Source: Colwellia psychrerythraea (GTDB lineage: Bacteria; Pseudomonadota; Gammaproteobacteria; Enterobacterales; Alteromonadaceae). Taken from it: a stretch of 38,287 nt of DNA. The stretch is from contig NZ_JQEC01000038.1 in NCBI RefSeq assembly GCF_000764185.1, forward strand, positions 1 through 38,287, in the 5' to 3' direction. Positions 1 through 9,709 of the stretch are shown here, piece after piece. The notes under the pieces were generated by a model. That model made no database searches and had not been told where the DNA came from. It saw nothing but the letters and a program-made list of their open reading frames with translations. Each line of letters opens with the position of its first letter. The stretch's first letter is position 1. The position numbers were made by a program, and so were the translations under genes.

Positions 1-3000
1 GCAGGCACAGGTGAAGATGTCATTAGTGTTGATAACATCACGCAGGTAGCTACGACGATAGATGGTGGCGCCAATGACGATATACTTAATTTAAATACTG
101 ATAATCAAATCATTACACTTGCTTCAGTAACGAGTATAGAAACAATTAATGCAACGGCGGGTACCAACACCTTACAGGGTGGTAATGCTACCAACACTTG
201 GACCATTAATAGTGAAAATGCAGGTACGTTAAATACAACTAATTTCACAAATTTCAATAATTTGACTGGTGGTACAGGTATAGATAACTTTACCTTGTCT
301 GATATAGACCATGTAACTGGTTTGATTGATGGCGGTGTAGGTACTGATAGTGTAGTTATTAATGCAAGTAATCAAGATGTTTATTTGGGCACAGATATAA
401 CCAACATTGAAACGTTATCAGCCCAAGCAGGCACTAACACATTATATGCCACCGATGTAGACAATACATGGGCAATCAATACTGCTGATACCGGCACACT
501 TGCCTTTGGCGCAGACATTTTAGCCTTTACTAACTTTAGTGATTTAATCGGCGGTAGCGCTGATGATAGTTTTAGTTTAGCGACGATGAACTTAATGTCA
601 GGTTTAATGGATGGCGCAGGTGGTATTAACGATAGCGTAACACTGACCACGGCAAGCCAAACCGTTGTGGTTGGTAGTGGTATCTCAGGCATTGAGACTT
701 TTAACGCTGCGGTAGGTAGTAACACTTTACAAGCTAATGATATTGACAACACTTGGATCATTACGGGTAATGATGAAGGTACTGTTGCCAACATGACATT
801 TACTCACTTCAGTGATTTGGTTGGTGGTAACCAAAAAGATACCTTCACTCTCGGTGATATCAACCAAATCTCTGGGCTCATTGACGGTGGTGGTGGAACT
901 AATGATAGTGTTAATTTCACCGCGGGTAACCAATCAGTCAATCTCTCAACTGACATTATTCGCGTAGAAACACTTATTGGTTTTGATACCGGCAATACAA
1001 TATCAATAAACGATGGTTTTAACTTCTGGACCATTGATAGTAATAACGGCGGTGATGTTGCTGGTGTTGACTTTACTAACTTCGAAAACTTGCAAGGCGG
1101 CACAGGTATCGATTTCTTTACCGTTACTGCCGCTATTACCAGCCTAAATTCAGGCGATGGTAATGATGACATTACCGTCGATAATCTTGCTTTAGTCGCA
1201 ACAACTATTGATGCGGGTGCCGGCACTAATGATAAATTATCGTTAGTAGATTCGGATCAAACAATAAACCTTAATGATATTACCGGCTTTGAAGTACTTG
1301 AAGCTGCGCTTGGTAGTAATATATTACAAGGATCAAACACTGATAATACCTGGATTATAGATAATGATAATCAAGGCACAGTATTTAACGGTACTAACAC
1401 CTTAAGCTTCAGTAATTTTACTGATATTGAGGGGGGAAGTTTAATTGATATCTTCACTATTACCGCCGCAATAAATAGCTTAACTGGTGGCGCTGGTGAA
1501 GATAAAATCACTGTTCGTGAGCTTAGTGATGTTGCTAACCTTATTGACGGTGGCGATGATAACGACACCGTAACGTTAACAAATGGTAGTCAAACGCTTA
1601 ATATTTCTAATGCGGTTATTGGTGTTGAAACTATTATAGGTAGCGCGACCGGTAGTAATATTTTACAAGCAAACGGTGTTATTAATACCTGGCTTGTAGA
1701 TGGCATAAATAAAGGTAGTGTCGATGATGGTGCTACTTTTGTTAACTTTGAAAATTTCACGGATTTAGAGGGGGGCAGCCAAACTGATAACTTTACTGTT
1801 ACCGCTACGGGCTCAGTTGATTCAATTAATGCTGGTGCAGGTACCGATAGTGTCTTTTTAGATAGTGTCAGCTCTGTTAATGATGTTAACCCTCAAATTG
1901 CTCTTGATGGTGGCGCGGGAGATGACAGCTTAACTGTTAATACCAGCGGTAATATTTGGGCCTTTACCACAGATGAAGATGGTAGTGTCACTAATGGTGG
2001 TATTGGTCGTGAATTTACTGATTTTGAAACTCAAGGTAGTGCCGTAGGCAGTTCTGATACTTTTGATTACAGTGGCTACGCAGGCCCTGTTACGGTCAAT
2101 TTAAATACTGCGACAGGCGTTGGTGTTGTTATTGGTAATCTTAATGATACCTCTACACTTATTGGTATTGATGGTACGAGCAATGAGTGGTTGATTAGCC
2201 TTGTAACCGGCTCTGATGGTGTTAATGATGGCTCTGTTACGGCTAGTGGTGGCGCTACTGTAATTTTCCGTGATTTCAATGTACTAACCGGTGGTAATGA
2301 CGTTGATAATTTTACTATTACCGATACTGGTACCTTTGCAGGAACACTTAATGGCGCGGCAGGAACAAATACTTTAACGGGTGCAAATACAGCTAATACC
2401 TGGATAATTGATAATGATAATGCCGGTAACGTATTGTATTCAGGTATTACGACCTACTTTACTGATATTGAAAATATTATCGGTGGCTCTGCTGTAGATA
2501 ACTTCAACGTAACGGCTAACTTAAACAGCCTAAATGCAGGTGCAGATAACGATGTTATTAACCTTGATATTATTAGCAGAGTTACTGAAGCCATTGACGG
2601 TGATGATGGTGATGATACGGTAAATATTAGTGGAACTGATCAAATAGTTAATCTAGCCACAAATATAACCCGTGTTGAAAACCTGACTGGCTCAGGCAGT
2701 AATACTTTACAATCAGGTAATACCAATAATACTTGGCAAGTTACTAGTAATAATACGGGTACTTTTAGTGACAATGTCACTTTGGTTAACTTTACTAATT
2801 TTAATGAATTACTCGGTGGCAGCGGTGTCGATATTGTTACCTTGACAGCAAATATTGACAGCTTAGATACCGGTGCAGGTGATGACATTATCAATGTCGA
2901 TTTGCTTTCTCGTGTAACTAACTCAATTGATGGCGGATTAAATAACGACACCTTGAATATTAGCCTTGGAAATCAAACTATTGAACTTGGCAATGGATTT

Positions 3001-4860
3001 ACCGGTATTGAAGTTCTGAATGGTACGGGCAGTAATACCTTGCAGGGAAGTAACAGCAACAATACTTGGGCTATAACCGGTTCAAATAGCGGCACGGTTA
3101 ATGACGGCGTTAATCTTATTACCTTTAATAATTTTAGTACCTTAATTGGCGGTAACTTAACCGACAGCTTTACCTTGGCTGATATGAACCTTGTTGCAGG
3201 GTTAATTGATGGTGGTGTTGGCACAGATACCGTTAAGTTAACTACAATTGACCAAACGGTTGTGTTAGGTACTGATATTACTAACATAGAAAATCTAAAT
3301 GCCAGTGTTGGATCCAATACCCTGCAAGCCAATGATATTGATAATACTTGGCTGATTACTGGCAATGAGCAAGGCACTGTTGCTGGTACAACATTCAGCA
3401 ACTTTAGTGACCTTGTTGGCGGTAGTGCCGATGATAGTTTTACTTTAGCTTCGATAAATCAAATTTCGGGCATTATTGATGGCGGGGCAGGTAATAATAC
3501 GGTCACGTTGACTACAGCCAATCAGCACATTATTTTAGATACTGATATTAAACAAATAGACAACTTAGTCGCTGCAATAGGTAGTAATACCTTGCAAGCT
3601 GCTGATGTAGCAAATACTTGGACAATTACAGACAAAAATACTGGTAGTGTCGATGGTGTCAGTTTTAGCAATATTAGTGACCTTATTGGGGGCAGTGCGG
3701 TAGATAGCTTTACCCTAAGTACAATCGATCAAATCTCTGGTGTCATAGATGGTGGCGCAGGTAGCGATAACTTAACGCTTACCACTGCAGATCAAACAGT
3801 GACTTTAAGTACCGATATTACTCAGCTTGAAAACCTAAATGCCACTGCCAGTACCTTAATTGCTCACGATGAGACAAATACTTGGACAATAGATTCAAGT
3901 GATGGTGGTACATTAACAAATAGCCAAGGAACAGTATCATTTAAAGGTTTTGCTAACTTAACTGGTGGTAGTAATGTGGACAGCTTTACTATTTCTGGGG
4001 CATCTGGTGATATCAGTGGCTTAATAAATGGCGCAGGTGGCAGTGATAGCCTTGTGCTGAGCAGTATTGATGATCAAGTGATTGAGCTAGGTAGTGATAT
4101 CACGGCTAATTTAAATGTCGACCAAGTTGAAAATATTACTGCTAATAAAGATTCTACCAACTCACTTATCGCAGATAATGTAGAGAATATTTGGTTAGTT
4201 GATGGTAATGAGACTGGCGCTATTACATACAGCGGTATTACCACAACGTTTAGTAATTTTGAGCATTTAATTGGTGGCACAGATGTTGATAAATTCACCA
4301 TAAGCGCAGGTGGCGTTACCTCAATTTCAATGGGCTCAGGTAATGATGTTATTACCAGCTTAGGCGGAAATACAGCCTTAGTTAGCGGTAATGATGGTGA
4401 TGACACCTTCACGTTATCCGGCGGTAGTCTTGAAATCATGCACGGTGATGCAGGTAATGATTATATTGCTTATACCGAAGATAATGTTGTTGTTACCTTA
4501 GGGGATAACATTGTCGGTTTTGAAGCTGTTAGCGCTACCCAAGGTAACGGTACCATTAGCGCGCAAGAAGATGTAATCACTACTTGGACCATTGATGAAG
4601 AAAATAAAGGTAATGTGATTGATTCATCAACAGGTAGTAGCTCACTCGTATTTAGTGGTTTTTCCAATATTAATGGTGGCTCAGGCATTGATAACTTTAT
4701 TGTCAATGATAACGGCGCGATTACTGGCATTATTAATGGTGGTGCTAGTAGTGATACCTTAACGGTAAATTTAGATAGTAGTACTCGTACTCAAACGGGT
4801 GCCATTAATTTTAATGGGGACACTGGTGACGATGTGATCACTATTGTTGGCAGTAATAAT
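1..4860 (+). repeat. Tandem protein-coding repeats of the exoprotein (16 units)
   Basis: Sixteen units of mostly 80-100 codons can be counted from the conserved Trp in N-T-W-x-I or its variants (first near base 200, last near base 4585). Each unit carries GSNTLQ-like, FSNF/FTNF, LxGGS-x-D-x-F and IDGGAG-like blocks. Several contain acidic Gly-rich loops (for example GDGNDDI, GAGDDII, GDDGDDTV) that recall RTX calcium-binding nonapeptides without being strict GGxGxDxUx repeats. Units differ at many positions, so the array is old or diversifying. Confidence 0.85.
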
Positions 4861-6876
4861 AAATTTGCCGAAAGTTATAACCCGAATGTGCAAATTGAAA
4901 CTGAGCAATATGACCAATTAGCTTTTACTAAAAATAATAGTACAGTCAATGTTGCTATTAATTACGGCAATGTTGCAAGCGTAGATGACACAATTGAAAC
5001 CACAAGTTTACAATTAAATAATGCCCTTGATTCAGATTCACTGTATATCAGTAATACTAGCTTTGGTGCAGACTCTGCCTTAGTAAACGTTACTTTCTCC
5101 GCGGCCAATAAAGGTGATATTACCGTTGTCGCCGTAGATAACAGTAATCTTATAATTACCGACAGTTTAGATGTGAACGGCGATTTAACTATTACCGCGA
5201 ATGATGTGACACAAACCGCGGGTACAGTAACTACGCAACGATTAATTCTTGATGACGTAATCCTAATGGGTAGTGTAACTGATGGCATTGAAATAAATGT
5301 TGACGAATTATTAGTGCAAAATCATAGCGGTTCAATCTACCTTAATGAACAAGATGATTTAACGTTAAGTAGCCTTACCAATACTTCAGGTTTAGTAAAT
5401 ATTAGTAGTGAAACTGGTGCGATTACAAGCAGTAGTATTTTAACCTCTACCGGTGATTTGGCGTTAACTGCCGCAACTGAAATTAACTTACAAGCGCAAA
5501 ATCAATTGACCGGTGAAATGGCATTGTCTGCAGGTGACAATGTTATTTTAAACAATGATGCAGTAACTAACATCTCGGCATTAACGGCAACTAATGCGAC
5601 GATTAACTCCGCCGACTCTATCACAATATCAGGCGATATTAATGTTGTTAACGCAAGTTCAGTAGAGGATTTAACTGAAGGGGTTTTAACTTTATCTGCA
5701 ACTCAAGGTGATATTAATCTTGATGGTCATACTCGCGCAGATACAGTTAACCTTAACGCAGCTAATGATATTAACTTAGCAAGCGTTACGGCAAATCGAC
5801 TAGAAGCTACAGCAGTGGGGGGGAATATTACCGCGGCAGGTGCTATTGTTGTACAACAAAGTGCACCTGGACTTTCAACCACCCTAACAGCTGAAAATGG
5901 TGCAATTTCATTTGAAAATACCAGTAATGATTTTGATGGTGTTAGTTTACTGGCCAATAGTGCGGTAATTACCGATAAAAATGGCTTAACCTTAACAAGT
6001 GCAGAGCTGATAAGTAGCTTAATAGTGAATGCCAATGGTGATGTTGTTGTTGCAACTATTACCGCCGGTGAGTCGATAGCTATTGATGCAGGTGATGGTG
6101 CTATAGTTTCACAAAACTCAAATATTACCGCACCGGATCTGACATTACGTGCAAGTACTGGCATTGGTAGTGGCAATTTTTCTGATTTTAGCGACCATTT
6201 AGTAGATAACCCTTCAGCAATAACAACTAATACAGCTAATTTAAGTGCTATCAACACTGATTCTGGTCTGGTGAATATTATTAACCAACAAGAGGTGACG
6301 ATCACTGATTTACGTAATAATGGTGATATTGTCTTAACCAATACCGGGGATATGAACCTAGTTATTACTCAAGTGGACGGGGCCCAAGACGGAGTCATGA
6401 AAGGGGCTGTTGACGCAAACTATGGTCAAGATATTCTAAATGATGTTTATAGTGGTAGTGTAAAACTTTTGAATGATGGTAACGGCTCTATTTATGGCGT
6501 TGGAAATAGTGTTAACTTCGCTGACATTACTGCGGAAAACCTAACCGTAAATAGTGTTGTTAACTTTGGCTCTACTTCACGAACTATTAGAGTTAGGGTT
6601 AATGATATTGTGTATTTGGGCGGGGTCCGAGCATTGATTGAATATTATGGTGCGGAGCCAAATGAGACAATAACCAGTACTGGTTTAGTACTGGAAGTTA
6701 TAAGTTCAATTACTGGTTTATCAGCTCAGCAGTTAGTTGCAGTTGAATCATTAGATGATGTTGACCCAGCAATTTTTGCGGATGTAAGAAATTATAATGT
6801 TGATGATACTTCGGTATTGTTACCTAAAGATCAAAGAACTACCGATGATGAAGAACGTGAGGAAGGCGAAGAGTAA
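1..6876 (+). CDS. Giant two-partner-secretion exoprotein (TpsA-like), 5' end outside window
   Basis: Frame 1 is open from the first base, so the gene starts upstream and the N-terminal TPS secretion domain is not visible. The visible 2291 residues have two parts. Up to about base 4860 there are 16 tandem units centred on an NTW-type motif, with F-x-x-F/L-x-x-GG, D-x-FT and IDGG-x-G-x-D elements. The rest resembles the beta-helical repeats of filamentous haemagglutinins. The tail is strongly acidic (DDEEREEGEE) and has no recognisable toxin domain. The next gene on the same strand encodes a TpsB transporter, which supports export as a surface or released adhesin. Order A-then-B and the lack of a C-terminal toxin argue against a CdiA-type contact-dependent toxin. 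An RTX-like or cadherin-like adhesin is the main alternative. The ligand is unknown. Confidence 0.8.
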   Translation, partial: AGTGEDVISVDNITQVATTIDGGANDDILNLNTDNQIITLASVTSIETINATAGTNTLQGGNATNTWTINSENAGTLNTTNFTNFNNLTGGTGIDNFTLSDIDHVTGLIDGGVGTDSVVINASNQDVYLGTDITNIETLSAQAGTNTLYATDVDNTWAINTADTGTLAFGADILAFTNFSDLIGGSADDSFSLATMNLMSGLMDGAGGINDSVTLTTASQTVVVGSGISGIETFNAAVGSNTLQANDIDNTWIITGNDEGTVANMTFTHFSDLVGGNQKDTFTLGDINQISGLIDGGGGTNDSVNFTAGNQSVNLSTDIIRVETLIGFDTGNTISINDGFNFWTIDSNNGGDVAGVDFTNFENLQGGTGIDFFTVTAAITSLNSGDGNDDITVDNLALVATTIDAGAGTNDKLSLVDSDQTINLNDITGFEVLEAALGSNILQGSNTDNTWIIDNDNQGTVFNGTNTLSFSNFTDIEGGSLIDIFTITAAINSLTGGAGEDKITVRELSDVANLIDGGDDNDTVTLTNGSQTLNISNAVIGVETIIGSATGSNILQANGVINTWLVDGINKGSVDDGATFVNFENFTDLEGGSQTDNFTVTATGSVDSINAGAGTDSVFLDSVSSVNDVNPQIALDGGAGDDSLTVNTSGNIWAFTTDEDGSVTNGGIGREFTDFETQGSAVGSSDTFDYSGYAGPVTVNLNTATGVGVVIGNLNDTSTLIGIDGTSNEWLISLVTGSDGVNDGSVTASGGATVIFRDFNVLTGGNDVDNFTITDTGTFAGTLNGAAGTNTLTGANTANTWIIDNDNAGNVLYSGITTYFTDIENIIGGSAVDNFNVTANLNSLNAGADNDVINLDIISRVTEAIDGDDGDDTVNISGTDQIVNLATNITRVENLTGSGSNTLQSGNTNNTWQVTSNNTGTFSDNVTLVNFTNFNELLGGSGVDIVTLTANIDSLDTGAGDDIINVDLLSRVTNSIDGGLNNDTLNISLGNQTIELGNGFTGIEVLNGTGSNTLQGSNSNNTWAITGSNSGTVNDGVNLITFNNFSTLIGGNLTDSFTLADMNLVAGLIDGGVGTDTVKLTTIDQTVVLGTDITNIENLNASVGSNTLQANDIDNTWLITGNEQGTVAGTTFSNFSDLVGGSADDSFTLASINQISGIIDGGAGNNTVTLTTANQHIILDTDIKQIDNLVAAIGSNTLQAADVANTWTITDKNTGSVDGVSFSNISDLIGGSAVDSFTLSTIDQISGVIDGGAGSDNLTLTTADQTVTLSTDITQLENLNATASTLIAHDETNTWTIDSSDGGTLTNSQGTVSFKGFANLTGGSNVDSFTISGASGDISGLINGAGGSDSLVLSSIDDQVIELGSDITANLNVDQVENITANKDSTNSLIADNVENIWLVDGNETGAITYSGITTTFSNFEHLIGGTDVDKFTISAGGVTSISMGSGNDVITSLGGNTALVSGNDGDDTFTLSGGSLEIMHGDAGNDYIAYTEDNVVVTLGDNIVGFEAVSATQGNGTISAQEDVITTWTIDEENKGNVIDSSTGSSSLVFSGFSNINGGSGIDNFIVNDNGAITGIINGGASSDTLTVNLDSSTRTQTGAINFNGDTGDDVITIVGSNNKFAESYNPNVQIETEQYDQLAFTKNNSTVNVAINYGNVASVDDTIETTSLQLNNALDSDSLYISNTSFGADSALVNVTFSAANKGDITVVAVDNSNLIITDSLDVNGDLTITANDVTQTAGTVTTQRLILDDVILMGSVTDGIEINVDELLVQNHSGSIYLNEQDDLTLSSLTNTSGLVNISSETGAITSSSILTSTGDLALTAATEINLQAQNQLTGEMALSAGDNVILNNDAVTNISALTATNATINSADSITISGDINVVNASSVEDLTEGVLTLSATQGDINLDGHTRADTVNLNAANDINLASVTANRLEATAVGGNITAAGAIVVQQSAPGLSTTLTAENGAISFENTSNDFDGVSLLANSAVITDKNGLTLTSAELISSLIVNANGDVVVATITAGESIAIDAGDGAIVSQNSNITAPDLTLRASTGIGSGNFSDFSDHLVDNPSAITTNTANLSAINTDSGLVNIINQQEVTITDLRNNGDIVLTNTGDMNLVITQVDGAQDGVMKGAVDANYGQDILNDVYSGSVKLLNDGNGSIYGVGNSVNFADITAENLTVNSVVNFGSTSRTIRVRVNDIVYLGGVRALIEYYGAEPNETITSTGLVLEVISSITGLSAQQLVAVESLDDVDPAIFADVRNYNVDDTSVLLPKDQRTTDDEEREEGEE

Positions 6877-6925
6877 TACCTTTCAGGCTTTAAAGGTAGT
6901 TAGAGGTAATTGAAGTTACTTCAAT
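6877..6925 (+). other. Two short inverted repeats between exoprotein and transporter genes
   Basis: Directly after the stop codon TACCTTT (6877-6883) pairs with AAAGGTA (6892-6898). A second palindrome, ATTGAAGT-T-ACTTCAAT, spans 6909-6925. Neither has a U-tract, so they are more likely RNA stability or processing hairpins inside a tpsA-tpsB transcript than terminators. They could reduce transporter expression relative to the exoprotein; that is inference. Confidence 0.35.
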
Positions 6926-7029
6926 CCAGATAATAAGAAATGATACTTAAAAGCGGCTATCTGATAAGGGATACCGTTATACCGATAGGTTATAAGAATT
7001 CATCACCAAGCAGTAGATAAGTTAAGGTT

Positions 7030-8937
7030 ATGTTTGTGCAAAATGTAGTAGATAAAAATTTAGGGAATATAGCGCTGTTTATGGTATTGGCATTACTGTG
7101 GACTCCAACGCTAGTGAAAGCCGATTTTTTAAAAATGCCAGAAATTGAGCAGTTGAGAAAGATCAAAGAAAAAACCTTGCTCAAAGATATGAATATTCCT
7201 GCAGTGCAAGACAGGTTACCTGATCCTATGGCTGGTCCACGATTAGCAGTGGCAGAATTTAGGATCCAAGGTTTAGTTGAGTTCCCAGAACTAGGTATTA
7301 CCCGTGAAGTGATTAGTCAGTTGGTTGAAGGCATTCGTTTTGATTTGATGGGAGAAGGTAAATTACTGCAGTCAGGTTATACCATTGACGAATTAGGTGA
7401 ATTGTCAGATTTATTAGTTGATATTGAAGAAGAAACTGTTGATCGCCATGTAACTTCACTGGAAGTTCAGCAGTTGGTCTGGCTGATACGTGCTCAGCAG
7501 GGCAAACGTGGTGTTACCATAGGTCAAATTGAAGGGGTAGCCAATAGTATTACTCAGTTTTATCGCGAACGGGGCTTTATTCTCGCTAAGGCTTACATTC
7601 CCAAGCAGCAAGTACGTGATGGCATTGTTAAATTAACTGTTTTGCTTGGTACTTTAGGTGAAGTGAAAGTACACGGTAACGACTTGTACACTGTTGATAC
7701 CATTACTTCAATATTTGATGAACAAATCAATAAGCCGGTAACCAACACTACCATTGAAGAAAGTTTATTTGTTATCAATGGTTTTCCTGGGGTTAACGTT
7801 GATGGCTACTTTGAGCCCGGCAGTCAAGTGGGTGATACACGTCTCAATGTTAATGTTCGTAATGAAAGCAGCTATAACATTAATACCCGTATTGATAATC
7901 ATGGTTCGGAAGAGTCGGGTTTATATCGTCTTTTTGTCGGTGCACAAGCAAATAATTTACTTGGAAATGCTGATCTTCTTAATGTCAATTTATTGCAAAC
8001 GGTTGTGCCAGCAGATACCACCTTCTGGCAAACCAACTATGAAAGTAACTTTTTTAGCCCTAGGTTTAGAGCCGGAATAGACATTTCACAAAACCAGTTT
8101 TTAGTGGATCAGTCTTCAGCAGCTTCAAGCTTGGACATTAGTGGTACGGTAAGTGTCTATGCTGTTCAAAGTAGTTATATTGCTCAACGTAGTAGAAAAA
8201 AGAATAGTAATTACAAACTTCGTTATGAAAAGATACATTCCGATTTACAAATTGGCGATATTCCCGATATTGGCAATTATTTAGATGAAAAGCTTTCGCA
8301 TATTTCACTTTCTTATCAATTTGATGTTCTAGATGATGTTAATAAACGTTTGCATGAATTTAGCGTCACCTATGATAATGGTCATTTTGACTTTGGCTTC
8401 TCTGAAGGGCAAAAAGAAAACTACCATATATTATCTATTGATTATACTTTACTTAGTTTTGTTAAAGTGCCATTTTTTGATACTAGTTCGCGCGTTATTT
8501 TTAGAACATATACCCAGTATTCAGGGACTAACCTTTCTTCAATCGCGAGATTCTCCTTAACAGGTCCAACAAAAGTACGTGGTTTTTCACCCAGTTATTT
8601 TACTGCGGATGATGCTGTTTACTTAGGTGCTGACTGGATCTTTAATAGCCCAAATATGTTGAATTTCTCTTTGGGTGGTGTTGATTTTAACGAAGTATTT
8701 AAACCTTTTGTTTTTGTCGACTATGCTTACGGCTACCAACACTTGTTAGATATACAAGAAGAGTACGCTACGGCTCAGCTTGCTGATGTGGGTATAGGCT
8801 TTCAAGTGTCGCACCGTAGTGGTTTTAATGGCAATATTCAACTAGCTTTTCCGGTATTAAGTGAGTTGAATGTAGCGGGTGAGGACCCAGAGTATGACTC
8901 TTTAAGGCTAACATTTGACTTTCAATATGCTTTTTAA
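7030..8937 (+). CDS. ShlB/FhaC/HecB-family (TpsB) outer-membrane transporter
   Basis: A 635-residue protein beginning with a cleavable signal peptide (hydrophobic stretch about residues 13-31, ending VKA). A periplasmic POTRA-type region follows (about residues 70-260, including the AEFRIQG-like start and the GITIGQIEG-like stretch). The C-terminal half is rich in alternating beta-strands and ends in an aromatic strand, FQYAF, typical of outer-membrane barrels. The segment TKVRGF near residue 517 matches the conserved VRGY/F loop-6 motif of TpsB and Omp85 proteins. It should recognise the TPS domain of the preceding exoprotein in the periplasm and thread it through the barrel without ATP. The gap to the exoprotein gene is 153 nt, so co-transcription is likely. 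Length fits the family. Confidence 0.9.
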   Translation: MFVQNVVDKNLGNIALFMVLALLWTPTLVKADFLKMPEIEQLRKIKEKTLLKDMNIPAVQDRLPDPMAGPRLAVAEFRIQGLVEFPELGITREVISQLVEGIRFDLMGEGKLLQSGYTIDELGELSDLLVDIEEETVDRHVTSLEVQQLVWLIRAQQGKRGVTIGQIEGVANSITQFYRERGFILAKAYIPKQQVRDGIVKLTVLLGTLGEVKVHGNDLYTVDTITSIFDEQINKPVTNTTIEESLFVINGFPGVNVDGYFEPGSQVGDTRLNVNVRNESSYNINTRIDNHGSEESGLYRLFVGAQANNLLGNADLLNVNLLQTVVPADTTFWQTNYESNFFSPRFRAGIDISQNQFLVDQSSAASSLDISGTVSVYAVQSSYIAQRSRKKNSNYKLRYEKIHSDLQIGDIPDIGNYLDEKLSHISLSYQFDVLDDVNKRLHEFSVTYDNGHFDFGFSEGQKENYHILSIDYTLLSFVKVPFFDTSSRVIFRTYTQYSGTNLSSIARFSLTGPTKVRGFSPSYFTADDAVYLGADWIFNSPNMLNFSLGGVDFNEVFKPFVFVDYAYGYQHLLDIQEEYATAQLADVGIGFQVSHRSGFNGNIQLAFPVLSELNVAGEDPEYDSLRLTFDFQYAF

Positions 8938-9115
8938 TTGTAGCTTTAAATTTTAATTGTCAATTTAAGCTGTCAATTTGATCGTAAAGTTGGAAATATT
9001 TAGTTATCTTTATGTTGAATTTTTGTAAGAAATATTTTATTTTATACAGAGTAAATCAGGATGAACACAATAATCTAATAGTGTTCTTTAACTTTTAAAA
9101 TGGAAATGGAAAAAT

Positions 9116-9598
9116 ATGGCAATATATCTTGAGTTTGAAGGAATCAAAGGAAACGTTACAGCAGAAGGTTTTGAGAACCACGTATTAGTTGATTCTGTAA
9201 GTTTCGGTGTTAGCCGTGGTCTTACAATGGAATCAGGTAAAATGGCAAACCGTGAAGTAGGTAAGCCTAACGTATCAGAAGTTTCTTTAACTAAAAAAGC
9301 AGATAACTCTGTTTCTGCATTATTTAAAGAAGCGGTTTCTGGTTCTTCTGGTAAAAAAGTAACACTGAAATTTGTACGCACAGGAAGTGACAAAGTTGAA
9401 GAGTTTATGCAGTACGCTTTACAAGACTGTCTAGTAAGTAGCTACCACATTGCTGCTGACGGTGATGAAGAGCCTACTGAAAATCTTACACTTAGCTTCT
9501 CAAAGTGTGAAATCAATTATACTGACTATGATGGCAGTAATAAGAGTGGTAGCCCGCAACGCGCTGGTTATGACTTAACATCTGCAAAAGCTTTATAA
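9116..9598 (+). CDS. hcp: Hcp, type VI secretion tube protein
   Basis: A 160-residue protein with the Hcp start MAIYLEFEGIKG and the family-typical VDSVSFGVSR and SGKMANREVGKP stretches. Hexameric Hcp rings stack into the inner tube of the type VI apparatus, and small effectors can ride in the lumen. No sheath, baseplate or ClpV genes occur in the window, so this belongs to an auxiliary hcp-vgrG cluster served by a core machine elsewhere. A strong hairpin terminator follows at 9610, so hcp is probably a separate, highly expressed transcript with limited read-through into vgrG. The upstream 178 nt are very AT-rich; I could not assign a convincing promoter. Confidence 0.95.
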   Translation: MAIYLEFEGIKGNVTAEGFENHVLVDSVSFGVSRGLTMESGKMANREVGKPNVSEVSLTKKADNSVSALFKEAVSGSSGKKVTLKFVRTGSDKVEEFMQYALQDCLVSSYHIAADGDEEPTENLTLSFSKCEINYTDYDGSNKSGSPQRAGYDLTSAKAL

Positions 9599-9609
9599 TT
9601 TGCACTATT

Positions 9610-9634
9610 AAATACAGCCCTTTGGGCTGTATTT
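9610..9634 (+). terminator. Hairpin terminator after hcp
   Basis: Perfect 11-bp stem AAATACAGCCC / GGGCTGTATTT with a TTT loop, starting 12 nt after the hcp stop. The U-rich part is the 3' arm itself, so it may terminate only partly and let some transcript into vgrG. Confidence 0.75.
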
Positions 9635-9709
9635 ATATCTACTTATCAAATAATCCAAAAGAATAAGATAGCTTTTTATTATAGTATTCTCAGGGAAGGG
9701 AAATAGTAA

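Noticed and set aside
381..6341. Many long minus-strand reading frames across the exoprotein gene, up to 204 codons
   Set aside because: They mirror the plus-strand repeats, have biased Ser/Pro/Val/Leu composition, no ribosome binding sites and no recognisable domain; the plus frame is unbroken throughout.
1..8937. Contact-dependent inhibition (CdiBA) locus
   Set aside because: Gene order is A then B, the C-terminus is an acidic tail without toxin domain or VENN-type motif, and no small immunity gene follows the exoprotein.
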